Shown here piece after piece: positions 15,840 to 24,355 of a stretch of DNA of 64,000 nt; the stretch's first letter is position 1, and every line of letters starts with the position of its first letter. This stretch comes from Labrys sp. KNU-23. Its GTDB lineage: Bacteria; Pseudomonadota; Alphaproteobacteria; Rhizobiales; Labraceae. The stretch is taken from NCBI RefSeq assembly GCF_008330945.1, contig NZ_CP043489.1:5281501-5345500 (forward strand), given 5' to 3'. A model generated the notes under the pieces. The model saw only the letters and a list, made by a program, of their open reading frames with translations. It did no database searches and had not been told where the DNA came from. The position numbers were made by a program, and so were the translations under genes.

Positions 15840-16493
15840 ATGAGCAACGGTGCAAGAATTCGGGTCGAGCGTACGCGCAAAGGCATCGTTGCTGCCGCAA
15901 CCGAGCTTTTCCTCAAGCACGGCTTCCTGGCCACCAACATGGACGAGATCGCCGCGACGGCCGACGTGTCCAAGCAGACCGTCTATGCCCATTTCCAGAG
16001 CAAGGAGACGCTGTTCCTCGAAATAGCGAGCGGCATGACAGGGCAGGCCGGCGACGAGTTGCAGGAACAGGTAGCCGATCCGCCCGACGACCTCCCGATC
16101 GAGAAGTTTCTGCTGCAATTCGCCGATCTGCAACTCGCCTTGGTGATGACCCCGCGCCTGCTGCAATTGCGACGCCTGGCGATTGCCGAGGCCGAGCGCT
16201 TTCCCGACCTCGGCAAGGTGCTGTACGAGCGTGGCCCGATGCGCTCGATCAACCGGCTGGCGACGATATTCGCGCGCTATCTCGAACTGGACCTCATCCG
16301 CACATCCGATGTCCGCGCCGCCGCCGCCTTCTTCAACTGGCTGGTGATGGGGGGACCGGTCAACGACGTCATGCTGCTGGGCAATGGTGCGATACCGAAG
16401 CCGGAGGCGCTGCGGGCCCATGCCAGGGAGGCGGTTCGCATCTTCCTTGCCGCCCACCGGACCGACGCCAAGGGGAAAGCCCGGCCGGATTGA
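15840..16493 (+). CDS. TetR/AcrR-family transcriptional regulator
   Basis: This 217-residue repressor has the TetR HTH: RKGIVAAATELFLKHGFLAT, NMDEIAATADVSKQTVYAHF and SKETLF, at residues 14-62. The C-terminal ligand domain begins near residue 80 (IEKFLLQFADLQ) and matches the AcrR/AefR type. The ATG at 15840 was preferred for the usual N-terminal length; an ATG at 15831 adds three residues. It is divergent from the GFA/DUF6958 unit, with a palindromic operator between. The effector is unknown. Confidence 0.85.
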   Translation: MSNGARIRVERTRKGIVAAATELFLKHGFLATNMDEIAATADVSKQTVYAHFQSKETLFLEIASGMTGQAGDELQEQVADPPDDLPIEKFLLQFADLQLALVMTPRLLQLRRLAIAEAERFPDLGKVLYERGPMRSINRLATIFARYLELDLIRTSDVRAAAAFFNWLVMGGPVNDVMLLGNGAIPKPEALRAHAREAVRIFLAAHRTDAKGKARPD

Positions 16494-16506
16494 TCCCCAT
16501 TCCGTT

Positions 16507-17223
16507 TCAACCGCGCCGATGCGTGATCCAGCCGCCCCAGAACAGGCTCGAGAAGAACAGGGTCGGTTCCTCGAAGCCGGCCTGCGTCAACATCTCCGCC
16601 ACAGCCTGGTCGGAAGCTGGCGGATCCGCTCCCTGCCGGATCTTGCCCAGCTTGGCCTCGATCTCCTCGGCCGATGCCCCATGCATGCGCCAGCGCTCAC
16701 CCCAGGCGGCCAGGAACAGTGGTCTGCTTGCATAGACGTGCCGGTTGCCGGCCAGGATGAGAGGCGCCCCGGGCTTGAGGCGGACGGCCAGCGCCTCGAA
16801 GATGGCCTGCTTGGCGGAGAGGCCGGGCAGGTGATGCAGAACGCCGATCAAGGTCGCGGCGTCATAGACAGCCTCCGCGGGCAGAACACCGACCTCGCCC
16901 AGCACGGGCGTCGTTCGCGCCGCGAGGCCGGCCTCGCCGACAGCAGTCATTGCGAGTTCGAGCATCGGGGCCGATGGATCCACGGCGGTGAAGTGCCAGA
17001 GGGGCTCGAGGCGGGCCGCCGCAATGATTTCCTGGGCGGTGCCGCCGGCTCCCGCCACGAGCACCCGCGCGGCGCGGCCCGGGCCCAGATCGGCGGCGAG
17101 CAGGCAGGCGGCGAGTTCGTGGCAGGCATCGTAGCCCGCCAGGGCTATGCGGCTCTGGACCGCATATTCTGCGGCCCTTCCGGTATCGAATTTTGCGGCT
17201 GCCGTGTTTCCGGTCTCGATCAT
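16507..17223 (-). CDS. class I SAM-dependent methyltransferase
   Basis: This 238-residue protein has a Rossmann methyltransferase core: motif I VLVAGAGGTAQEI near residues 55-67, motif II FTAVDPSAPMLELA near residues 79-92, and a motif IV-like region AATLIGVLHHLPG near residues 122-134. The N-terminal FDTGRAAEYAVQSRIALAGY resembles small-molecule methyltransferases. The ATG at 17223 has GGGAGAAG upstream. It is convergent with the TetR gene. The substrate is unknown. Confidence 0.8.
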   Translation of the reverse strand: MIETGNTAAAKFDTGRAAEYAVQSRIALAGYDACHELAACLLAADLGPGRAARVLVAGAGGTAQEIIAAARLEPLWHFTAVDPSAPMLELAMTAVGEAGLAARTTPVLGEVGVLPAEAVYDAATLIGVLHHLPGLSAKQAIFEALAVRLKPGAPLILAGNRHVYASRPLFLAAWGERWRMHGASAEEIEAKLGKIRQGADPPASDQAVAEMLTQAGFEEPTLFFSSLFWGGWITHRRG

Positions 17224-17328
17224 GATCTTCTCCCTGAACACCGCTCCTTTGTGCATGGGGGACGTTGCGGGGAAGGCCGGTTCTTATGCTGGTATAAAAG
17301 CTGACAGCAGCCGGTCTGCGTCATTGCG

Positions 17329-18120
17329 TCAGTTCTTGGCAAAGCTCTCGGCCAGCCAGGAACGCATCATCGCATAGGATCTCGCCGCAGCCTTGGCATC
17401 ATAGCGGCAATTGCCGGTCTTGCCGGTGGCCTCGGTTTCCGTGAAGCAATGCACGGCATGGCCGATCTCGACGAATTGCCAGTCGGCCGGGCTGCCCCGC
17501 ATCTCTTCGGTGAATTTGGGTACGTCCGGAATGGTGGCGGTGTCGTCAGCCCCGTTGATGGCGAGCACGCGTGCCTTGATGGTCTTGGCCAGGGCCGGAT
17601 CGTCGGTGCCGAGGCCGCCATGGAAGGAGATCACGGCCTTGGCGTCGGCACCGCTGCGCGCCAGGTCGAGCACGGCACTGCCGCCGAAGCAGAATCCGAT
17701 CGCCGCCAGCCGGGACTGGTCGATCGGCGCGTTGGTGGTGTTGACCTTCAACTGCTCGAAGGCCTTGTCGATACGCTTGCGCATTAGAGCGCGATTGCCA
17801 TAGAGCGGCCCGATGGCGGCCTTGGCCTCATCGTCGTTCTTGGGGCGAACCCCATCGCCATACATGTCGGTGAGCAGGATGACGTAATCCTTGCCCGCGA
17901 TCATCTTGGCCTTCTCGACGGCCGTATCGCCCACGCCATACCAGTTGGGCACCATGACCAGGCCGGGGCGCTTGGCCTTGGGAGCATCGTCATAGATCAG
18001 CAGGCTCTTGAAGGTCGTGCCGTCCAGGGTCCAGTCGACCGGCTTGACCACCATCTTGGCAAAGGCGGGCGTGACAGCGAAAAACGCGAGCAAAGGCAGG
18101 ATGAGGCGGGCAAATCGCAT
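17329..18120 (-). CDS. secreted dienelactone hydrolase family protein
   Basis: This 263-residue alpha/beta hydrolase has a Sec signal (RFARLILPLLAFFAVTPAFA), so it is likely periplasmic. The Cys nucleophile sits in AIGFCFGGSAVL (about residue 144). The acid candidate is in AINGADDTA and the catalytic His in EIGHAVHCFTE near residue 225. The Cys nucleophile is characteristic of dienelactone hydrolases, which open lactone intermediates of chlorocatechol breakdown, but exported members have varied or unknown substrates. GAGAGGAC precedes the start. Confidence 0.85.
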   Translation of the reverse strand: MRFARLILPLLAFFAVTPAFAKMVVKPVDWTLDGTTFKSLLIYDDAPKAKRPGLVMVPNWYGVGDTAVEKAKMIAGKDYVILLTDMYGDGVRPKNDDEAKAAIGPLYGNRALMRKRIDKAFEQLKVNTTNAPIDQSRLAAIGFCFGGSAVLDLARSGADAKAVISFHGGLGTDDPALAKTIKARVLAINGADDTATIPDVPKFTEEMRGSPADWQFVEIGHAVHCFTETEATGKTGNCRYDAKAAARSYAMMRSWLAESFAKN

Positions 18121-18185
18121 GGGATGTCCTCTCGACGGCGGATGAAACCTGGTCAGGCCCTCATGCTACCAGACAAAATCGGCTT

Positions 18186-19097
18186 TCAAACCTGACGAGC
18201 GATGGTACCGATCACATTGACGAGAAGCCGTGCGGCTGTCAGCGCCGACAGGCCGCTTTCATCGGCGGGCGGATAGAGTTCGACAAGATCGAAGCCCGCG
18301 ATCTTCGCCCGCTTGCCGAGGCCCGCGATCAGGTCGATCACCTGGGTATAGCTGAGGCCGCCCGGCGTGCGGGCCGCCACGCCGGGCAGGACGCCGGGGT
18401 CGAGGCCATCGCAATCGAGGGTGACGACGACCTGCGCTCCGGCAGGAATGTGCCGCAGAGCCGCCTCGATACCCCCGGCGTGGATCTCGCGGGCGGTCAC
18501 CAGATGGCTGCCATAGCTCCGGGCCGCCTCGATTTCCGCCAAGCGCGCACTGCCGACGCCCCGCATGCCGACCTGCACCATGCCGGCCACATGCGCCATT
18601 TCGCTCGCGCGGCGCATCGGGCTGGAATAGCCCTGGCGTTCGCCATGCAATTCGTCGCGCCAGTCGATATGGGCATCAATCTGCAGGATCCAGACCGGGC
18701 CATGATCGGCAAAGCCGGCGAGAAAGGGAATGGGGACGGAATCGTCACCGCCGAGCAGGAGGGGGACAGCGCCAGCTGCCAGGATCTCGCGCGTCTTCGC
18801 CTCGATTTTCTCCCGATTCACGCCATTGTCGTGCATAGCGGTCTCGATGTCGCCGATGTCGACGCAGGAATCCGGCTTGCCGTCGAAGAGCGGACCGCCG
18901 AGGTCGAAATCCCAATGTTCAACGAGGCCGGCATCCTCCTGGCTGGCAGCGCGGATCGCATTCGGTGCCAGGGCATAGGGGCTGCTGTCCTTGGCGGGAT
19001 AGGTACTGCCATGGCCGGCACCGAAGATCACCATTCGAGGCCTGCGGTCGCCGGCAAGGCGGGCGGGAAAATCCAGGAAAGCGGGCGCGGTGGTCAT
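18186..19097 (-). CDS. ureohydrolase (agmatinase/arginase family)
   Basis: This 303-residue protein has the manganese-site motifs of the arginase/agmatinase family: GGDDS near residue 116-120, DAHID near residues 139-143, and LDCDGLDPGVLPG near residues 226-238. The first motif has Asp where most members have His (GGDHS); this variant occurs in agmatinase-like relatives. The family cleaves guanidino or related C-N bonds. It lies next to the AsnC-type regulator at the edge of the ectoine gene cluster and is transcribed in the same direction as that regulator, so a link to ectoine or diaminobutyrate metabolism is possible but unproven. Confidence 0.85.
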   Translation of the reverse strand: MTTAPAFLDFPARLAGDRRPRMVIFGAGHGSTYPAKDSSPYALAPNAIRAASQEDAGLVEHWDFDLGGPLFDGKPDSCVDIGDIETAMHDNGVNREKIEAKTREILAAGAVPLLLGGDDSVPIPFLAGFADHGPVWILQIDAHIDWRDELHGERQGYSSPMRRASEMAHVAGMVQVGMRGVGSARLAEIEAARSYGSHLVTAREIHAGGIEAALRHIPAGAQVVVTLDCDGLDPGVLPGVAARTPGGLSYTQVIDLIAGLGKRAKIAGFDLVELYPPADESGLSALTAARLLVNVIGTIARQV

Positions 19098-19123
19098 TGA
19101 AGTTCAATCCTGTCGGTAGCAAC

Positions 19124-19606
19124 TCAGGAAACGGAGGCCTCGATGATCTCGAGCGGGAACCCGGTCTGCTTGATGGTCTTGGTGACGATATAGGTAAAAT
19201 AGCGGTCGATGCCGATCTCGGCCTCGAGCAGGCCGTCGATCAGGCGCTGATAGGAATCGATATCGGTGGTCACCACGCGCAGCAGATAATCGATGCCGCC
19301 TCCGACGGCGTCGCAGGCGACGATGGCCGGCTCGCGCATCACCGCGGCTTCGAAACGCTGAAAATCCGCCTGGCGATGGCTCTTGAGCGTAATCTCGACC
19401 AGCACGGTGGCAAAGCGTCCCAGGCGGCTGGCGTCGATGACGGCGCCGTAGCGGGCGATCGCACCTGCTTTTTCCAGACGGCGCAGCCGCTCCCAGCATG
19501 CCGCGGCCGACAGCCCGGCCTCGGTGGCGAGGTTCAGCTTGGTGATGCGGCCATCGCGTTGCAGGGCCGCAAGGATCTTCAGATCGATCTTGTCGAGTTT
19601 CAACAT
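19124..19606 (-). CDS. Lrp/AsnC-family regulator of the ectoine cluster (DoeX-like)
   Basis: This 160-residue protein has the AsnC HTH (LDKIDLKILAALQRDGRITK then AACWERLRRLEKAGAI) at residues 4-52 and a C-terminal RAM effector domain with GGIDYLLRVVTTDIDSYQRL near residues 102-121. AsnC proteins called DoeX or AsnC accompany ectoine catabolic genes in many bacteria and are reported to sense diaminobutyrate-type intermediates. The position, divergent from enuR, supports that role here. The ureohydrolase gene starts 26 bases after its stop, so the two are probably co-transcribed. Confidence 0.85.
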   Translation of the reverse strand: MLKLDKIDLKILAALQRDGRITKLNLATEAGLSAAACWERLRRLEKAGAIARYGAVIDASRLGRFATVLVEITLKSHRQADFQRFEAAVMREPAIVACDAVGGGIDYLLRVVTTDIDSYQRLIDGLLEAEIGIDRYFTYIVTKTIKQTGFPLEIIEASVS

Positions 19607-19650
19607 GGCGCCGGCGAATGGATTGGTATAATACGGATAGGCTCGAGTAT

Positions 19651-19664
19651 TGTATCAGGACAAT
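19651..19664 (+). promoter_or_regulatory. TGTATCA-box upstream of enuR, candidate EnuR operator
   Basis: TGTATCAGGACAAT ends 4 bases before the enuR ATG and overlaps its ribosome site. It matches TGTATCATTACAAT in the eutB promoter at 12 of 14 positions. A TATAAT at 19627-19632 lies upstream. Autoregulation by EnuR is inferred. Confidence 0.5.
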
Positions 19665-19667
19665 TTC

Positions 19668-21128
19668 ATGTCACTCTCCAATTCTGACCGGTTCGGACGA
19701 TTTGTCGAATCGCGCGCGCCGCTCGCGGCAGCGGCAGAATGGCGACCAGTCCTACCGCGCCGCAAGGGCGTGACCAAGCACAAGCTGCTGACCGACCTGA
19801 TCATCGCCGACGTCGAGGCCGAGGTCTTGAAGCCGGGAACCCGTATGCCGACCCATCGCGACCTCGCCCACGCCCTGAAGGTCTCGGTGCAGACGGTCAG
19901 CATCAGCTACAAGGAAGCGGAAAGGCGGGGGGTCCTGCGTGGCGAAGTCGGGCGGGGCACCTTCGTGCGCGACCGGGTGACCGAGCGCGCCGAACGTTTC
20001 ATGCTCGATCGCTCTCCCGGCCAGACGGCCGATCTGTCGATCATCCGTGCCGTCTACACCGAAGCCCATGAGCGCGCCTCGCGGCAGGTGATGGCCCGTC
20101 TCGGCGATGGGGACAACAGCGCCTTCATGCGCACCTGCCGCCCGATCGCCGGGCTCGACCGGCACCGGGCCGCGGCCAGGCTCTGGCTGCGCGGGCTCGG
20201 CGTGGAAGCGGAGGCGGATCGCATCCTGATCACCAATGGCGCGGCCCATGGCCTCTTCCTGGCCGTGGCTTCGGTGGTCCATCCCGGCGATCTGGTGTTG
20301 ACTGAAAACCTGACGGATCACGGCATCATCGGGCTGGCCACATTGCTGGGCTTCAGCCTGCGCGGCCTGCAGACCGACGCCGAAGGCATCCTGCCCGAAG
20401 CCCTCGATGCCGCCTGCGCGGCCGGGGGCGTCAAGGCGCTGGTCCTCATTCCCTCGCTGGGGAACCCGACCAGCCACGTGGCCGGCGCCGGACGCCGGCG
20501 GGAAATTGCCGACATCGCCGCCCGCTACGGCATCTTCGTGATCGAGGACGAGGTCTACAAACCCCTGCTCGATGAGCCCTTGCCTTCGATCGCCCAGATG
20601 CTGCCGGAACTGGGCTTCTTTGCGACATCGATGACCAAGTCCGTGATGACCGGGCTGCGCGTCGGCTATCTCGTGGTGCCCCCGGCCTATTCGATCCGTG
20701 TCGGCAGCATCATGCGGGTGACGAGCTGGAGTGCCACCAATCTGCCGGCGGAGATCGCCTCGCTCTGGATCGAGGACGGCACCGCCGAGGCCCTTGTCGA
20801 CCTGCAGCGGCAGGAGGCGCGCGCGCGCCAGGCCATCGTGGCCCAGGTGCTCGGCGATATCGTCGCCTCCAGCCATCCGCTCTCGCTTTGCACCTGGCTG
20901 AAAGTGCCGCCGCGCTGGACGGAGGAGGGGCTGGTGCGCGCCCTCGCCCAGCGCGCCATCGCGGTGACGCCCTCCGACCCCTTCGTCGCCGGCGAGGCGG
21001 GCAGTGGCGGCATCCGTATCTGCCTCGGTGGACGGCTGTCGCATGCCGCCCTGGCGGAGACGCTCGCATCGGTGCGGGCCACCTTCGAGCAATTGCCCCC
21101 GGTGTTCGATGCTCGACTGATCGCCTGA
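19668..21128 (+). CDS. enuR: MocR/GabR-type regulator of ectoine catabolism (EnuR)
   Basis: This 486-residue fusion has an N-terminal GntR-type winged helix (THRDLAHALKVSVQTVSISY, residues 63-82) and a class-I aminotransferase-like domain. The PLP-binding Lys is in FFATSMTKSVMTGLRVGY near residue 325; other cofactor contacts are GNPTSHV and FVIEDEVYKPL. EnuR proteins repress ectoine genes until an N-acetyl-diaminobutyrate intermediate binds the PLP. Identification rests on the domain layout plus the immediately downstream eutBCDE-ehu genes. I use ATG 19668 (AGGA 7 bases upstream) rather than TTG 19650. Confidence 0.85.
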   Translation: MSLSNSDRFGRFVESRAPLAAAAEWRPVLPRRKGVTKHKLLTDLIIADVEAEVLKPGTRMPTHRDLAHALKVSVQTVSISYKEAERRGVLRGEVGRGTFVRDRVTERAERFMLDRSPGQTADLSIIRAVYTEAHERASRQVMARLGDGDNSAFMRTCRPIAGLDRHRAAARLWLRGLGVEAEADRILITNGAAHGLFLAVASVVHPGDLVLTENLTDHGIIGLATLLGFSLRGLQTDAEGILPEALDAACAAGGVKALVLIPSLGNPTSHVAGAGRRREIADIAARYGIFVIEDEVYKPLLDEPLPSIAQMLPELGFFATSMTKSVMTGLRVGYLVVPPAYSIRVGSIMRVTSWSATNLPAEIASLWIEDGTAEALVDLQRQEARARQAIVAQVLGDIVASSHPLSLCTWLKVPPRWTEEGLVRALAQRAIAVTPSDPFVAGEAGSGGIRICLGGRLSHAALAETLASVRATFEQLPPVFDARLIA

Positions 21129-21183
21129 CCGATACTGTATCATTACAATATAATAATTGACATGATTTTTGTATCGTAACACC
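21125..21183 (+). promoter_or_regulatory. eutB promoter with repeated TGTATC operator boxes
   Basis: A perfect -10 TATAAT (21149-21154) follows a weak -35 (CTGACC, 21125-21130) with 18 bases between. The palindrome GATACTGTATC (21131-21141) and the box TGTATCATTACAAT (21136-21149) fill the spacer. A second box, TGTATCGTAACAC, starts at 21170, 34 bases further on. The layout fits a repressor that blocks polymerase; EnuR is the obvious candidate. Confidence 0.55.
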
Positions 21184-21211
21184 ATCCCACAAGCCAAGAG
21201 GGATGGGTTCG

Positions 21212-22180
21212 ATGCCGGTCGCGGTCACCATCGACGAGATCAGGGCCGCCCATGCGCGGATTGCTGGACATGTGGTCCGCACGCCGATGCGCCAGGCGCC
21301 GTCCCTGTCGCAGGGCGGACCGTCGGTTCATCTCAAGCTGGAGACGCGCCAGACCACCGGTTCCTTCAAGCTGCGTGGTGCGACCAACGCCGCGCTCTCC
21401 CTCGACTCGGCGGCCAGGGGTGTGGTCACCGCCTCGACCGGGAACCATGGCCGTGCGGTTGCCCATGCGGCCAGGACGCTGGGCATCCGGGCCGTGGTCT
21501 GCATGTCGCAACTGGTGCCGGCAAACAAGGTCGAGGCCGTCCGCGCGCTCGGCGCCGAAGTGCATATCGTCGGCCACTCCCAGGACGATGCCCAGGAAGA
21601 GGTCGACCGCCTGGTGTCGAAGGAAGGCCTCGCTGAAATCCCCCCTTTCGACCACCCGGCCGTGATCGCCGGGCAGGGGACGATCGGGCTCGAAATCATC
21701 GAGGAGCTGCCGGAGGTCGAGCTGGTGCTGGTGCCGCTGTCGGGCGGCGGGCTGGCGGGCGGGATCGGCGCGGCAATCAAGGCCATGCGTCCCCAGGCCA
21801 GGATCATCGGCATCTCGATGGCGCGGGGCGCCGCGATGCATGCCAGCCTGCTGGCGGGCAAGCCGGTCCAGGTCGAGGAGTTGCCGACACTGGCGGATTC
21901 CCTGGGCGGAGGCATCGGCCTCGCCAATCGCTACAGCTTCGCCTTGTGCCGCGATTTCCTCGATGAGGTCATCCTGCTGAGCGAGGAAGAAGTGGCGGCT
22001 GGAATTCGCCATGCCTTCGCCGCAGAGCACGAAATCGTCGAAGGCGCCGCAGGCGTCGGTATCGCCGCCTTGCTGGCCGGCAAGGTCAGGCCGTCTGGAC
22101 CGACGGCGATCGTGCTGTCCGGCCGCAACATCGATCCGGGCCTGCATCGCCGCATCGTGGAAGAAGGAGTAGCGGCATGA
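21212..22180 (+). CDS. eutB: hydroxyectoine utilisation dehydratase EutB
   Basis: This 322-residue PLP enzyme has the threonine-dehydratase fold. The Schiff-base Lys is in TTGSFKLRGA near residue 52, the substrate loop is STGNHG near residue 76, and the PLP phosphate loop is SGGGLAGG near residue 178. Next to enuR and ectoine hydrolase it is EutB, which with EutA and EutC is thought to convert 5-hydroxyectoine to ectoine. ATG 21212 has GAGGG 9 bases upstream; ATG 21203 abuts that site and is less likely. Its stop overlaps the eutC start. Confidence 0.85.
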   Translation: MPVAVTIDEIRAAHARIAGHVVRTPMRQAPSLSQGGPSVHLKLETRQTTGSFKLRGATNAALSLDSAARGVVTASTGNHGRAVAHAARTLGIRAVVCMSQLVPANKVEAVRALGAEVHIVGHSQDDAQEEVDRLVSKEGLAEIPPFDHPAVIAGQGTIGLEIIEELPEVELVLVPLSGGGLAGGIGAAIKAMRPQARIIGISMARGAAMHASLLAGKPVQVEELPTLADSLGGGIGLANRYSFALCRDFLDEVILLSEEEVAAGIRHAFAAEHEIVEGAAGVGIAALLAGKVRPSGPTAIVLSGRNIDPGLHRRIVEEGVAA

Positions 22181-23169
22181 TCGTGCTGACCGAAGCCGAA
22201 TTGCGCCGTTGCGTAGCGCTGGATGCGGACGCCGTCGACTGCGTCGAGCAAGCCTTCCTGGCCCTCGCAACCGAAGCGGTGGCCATGCCGCCGATTCTGC
22301 GGCTCGACATTCCTGAGCATCGCGGCGAGGTGGACGTCAAGACCGCCTATATTCCCGGTGTCGAGGGCTTCGCCATCAAGATCAGCCCGGGCTTTTTCGA
22401 CAATCCCAAGCTCGGCCTGCCCAGCCTCAACGGCTTGATGGTGCTGCTGAGCAGCCGGACAGGCCTGGTCGAAGCCCTGCTGCTCGACAATGGCTATCTC
22501 ACGCAGATCCGTACCGCCGCCGCGGGCGCCGTCGCCGCCCGCCACCTGGCCAGGGCCGATGCGCGCATCGCTGCCATCATTGGCGCCGGTGAACAGGCTC
22601 GTCTGCAGCTCGAAGCTCTACGCCTGGTCCGACCGATCGACCGGGCCCGGCTCTGGGCTCGCGATCCCGCCAAGGCCGTGACGACGGCCGAGGACCTGTC
22701 GCAACGCCTGGGCATTCCGGTCGCGCCGGCCGCCAGCGTCGAGGCGGCCTGCGCCGGGGCCGACATCATCGTCACCACCACGCCGGCCGAACGCCCGGTC
22801 CTCAAAGCCGAATGGCTGGCACCCGGGCAGCATGTCACGGCAATGGGCTCGGATTCCGAGCACAAGAACGAAGTGGATCCGGCCGTGTTCGGCAAGACGG
22901 TCTATGTCGCCGACAGCCTTGCCCAGACAAGGCGGCTCGGCGAACTCGCCCACGCCATCAAGGCGGGAACCGCCGGGGCCGATGCGGTGTTTGCCGAACT
23001 GGGACAGGTGATCGCCGGCAAGGCCAAGGGGCGCCGGAGCGATGCCGATATCACCCTTTGCGACCTGACCGGCACCGGCGTGCAGGATACCGCCATCGCC
23101 ACGCTCGCTTTTCGCCGGGCCGCCGCCACCGGGGCGGGCCAGACTTTCGAGACAATCAAGGGAAAGTGA
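22177..23169 (+). CDS. eutC: EutC, ornithine-cyclodeaminase/mu-crystallin family
   Basis: This 330-residue NAD(P)-binding protein has typical cyclodeaminase blocks: KTAYIPGVEGFAIKISPGFF near residues 54-73, LTQIRTAAAGAVAARHLAR near residues 108-126, and the Rossmann motif AAIIGAGEQARLQ near residues 131-143. In ectoine clusters this protein is EutC, acting with EutB on hydroxyectoine. ATGA overlap with eutB (start 22177, stop 22178-22180) indicates translational coupling. Confidence 0.85.
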   Translation: MIVLTEAELRRCVALDADAVDCVEQAFLALATEAVAMPPILRLDIPEHRGEVDVKTAYIPGVEGFAIKISPGFFDNPKLGLPSLNGLMVLLSSRTGLVEALLLDNGYLTQIRTAAAGAVAARHLARADARIAAIIGAGEQARLQLEALRLVRPIDRARLWARDPAKAVTTAEDLSQRLGIPVAPAASVEAACAGADIIVTTTPAERPVLKAEWLAPGQHVTAMGSDSEHKNEVDPAVFGKTVYVADSLAQTRRLGELAHAIKAGTAGADAVFAELGQVIAGKAKGRRSDADITLCDLTGTGVQDTAIATLAFRRAAATGAGQTFETIKGK

Positions 23170-23173
23170 CGCA

Positions 23174-24355
23174 ATGATTGCGCCCACGCTCAATTTCAGC
23201 CGCGAGGAATATGCCGAGCGCTTGGCCAAGACGCGAGCCGCCATGGCCAAGGCGGGCATCGATCTGCTCGTCGTCACCGACCCTTCGAACATGCACTGGC
23301 TCACCGGCTATGATGGCTGGTCCTTCTATGTCCATCAATGCGTTCTCGTCGCGGGCGAGGGAGAACCGGTCTGGTTCGGCCGAGGACAGGATGCCAACGG
23401 TGCCAAGCGCACCGCCTGGCTCGCTCACGACAACATCGTCGGCTACCCCGATCACTATGTGCAGTCCACCGAACGCCATCCGATGGATTACCTCTCGGGC
23501 ATCATCGAGCAGCGCGGCTGGGCCAAGGGCACGATCGGCGTCGAGATGGACAATTACTGGTTCAGCGCCGCGGCTTACGCCTCGCTGGTCCGGCATCTGC
23601 CCAATGCCCGCTTCAAGGACTGCCTGTCGCTGGTCAACTGGCAGCGGGCGATCAAGAGCCCGACCGAGATCGACTATATGCGCAAGGCCGGCCGCATCGT
23701 CGAGGCGATGCACCGGCGCATCGTCGACAAGGTCGAGCCCGGCATGCGCAAGAGCGATCTCGTCGCCGAGATCTACGATGCCGCCATTCGGGGCGTCGAC
23801 GGCTTCGGTGGCGACTATGCCGCCATCGTGCCGTTGTTGCCGTCGGGCGAGGAGGCCTCCGCGCCGCATCTGACCTGGAACGACCTGCCGATGAAAACCG
23901 GGGAGGGCACGTTCTTCGAGATCGCCGGCTGTTACAGGCGCTATCATTGTCCCCTGTCGCGCACCGTCTTCCTCGGCAAGCCGACCCAGGCCTTCGTCGA
24001 CGCCGAGAAGGCCACAGTGGAGGGAATGGAGGCTGGCCTCGCGGCGGCCAGGCCCGGCAACACCTGCGAGGACATCGCCAACGCCTTCTTCGCCGTGCTG
24101 AAGAAGTACGGCATCGTCAAGGACAACCGCACCGGTTATCCGATCGGCCTGAGCTATCCGCCGGACTGGGGCGAGCGCACCATGAGCCTGCGGCCGGGCG
24201 ATCGCACCGAATTGCGTCCCGGCATGACCTTCCATTTCATGACAGGCCTCTGGCTTGAAAACATGGGCCTGGAGATCACCGAAAGCATCCTGATCACTGA
24301 AAACGGCGTGGATTGCCTCGCCAATGTACCGCGCCAACTCTTCGTGAAAGCATGA
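23174..24355 (+). CDS. eutD: ectoine hydrolase (EutD/DoeA)
   Basis: This 393-residue protein belongs to the M24 creatinase/aminopeptidase-P superfamily. It has the creatinase-like N-domain (TDPSNMHWLTGYDGWSFYVH, residues 36-55) and the pita-bread C-domain starting near residue 165 (KSPTEIDYMRKAGRIVEAMH). The canonical M24 metal ligands are not conserved; FFEIAGCYRRYHCPLSR near residue 246 is characteristic of ectoine hydrolases. The enzyme opens the ectoine ring to N-acetyl-2,4-diaminobutyrate in the cytoplasm. It follows eutC by 4 bases and overlaps eutE by four. Confidence 0.9.
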   Translation: MIAPTLNFSREEYAERLAKTRAAMAKAGIDLLVVTDPSNMHWLTGYDGWSFYVHQCVLVAGEGEPVWFGRGQDANGAKRTAWLAHDNIVGYPDHYVQSTERHPMDYLSGIIEQRGWAKGTIGVEMDNYWFSAAAYASLVRHLPNARFKDCLSLVNWQRAIKSPTEIDYMRKAGRIVEAMHRRIVDKVEPGMRKSDLVAEIYDAAIRGVDGFGGDYAAIVPLLPSGEEASAPHLTWNDLPMKTGEGTFFEIAGCYRRYHCPLSRTVFLGKPTQAFVDAEKATVEGMEAGLAAARPGNTCEDIANAFFAVLKKYGIVKDNRTGYPIGLSYPPDWGERTMSLRPGDRTELRPGMTFHFMTGLWLENMGLEITESILITENGVDCLANVPRQLFVKA

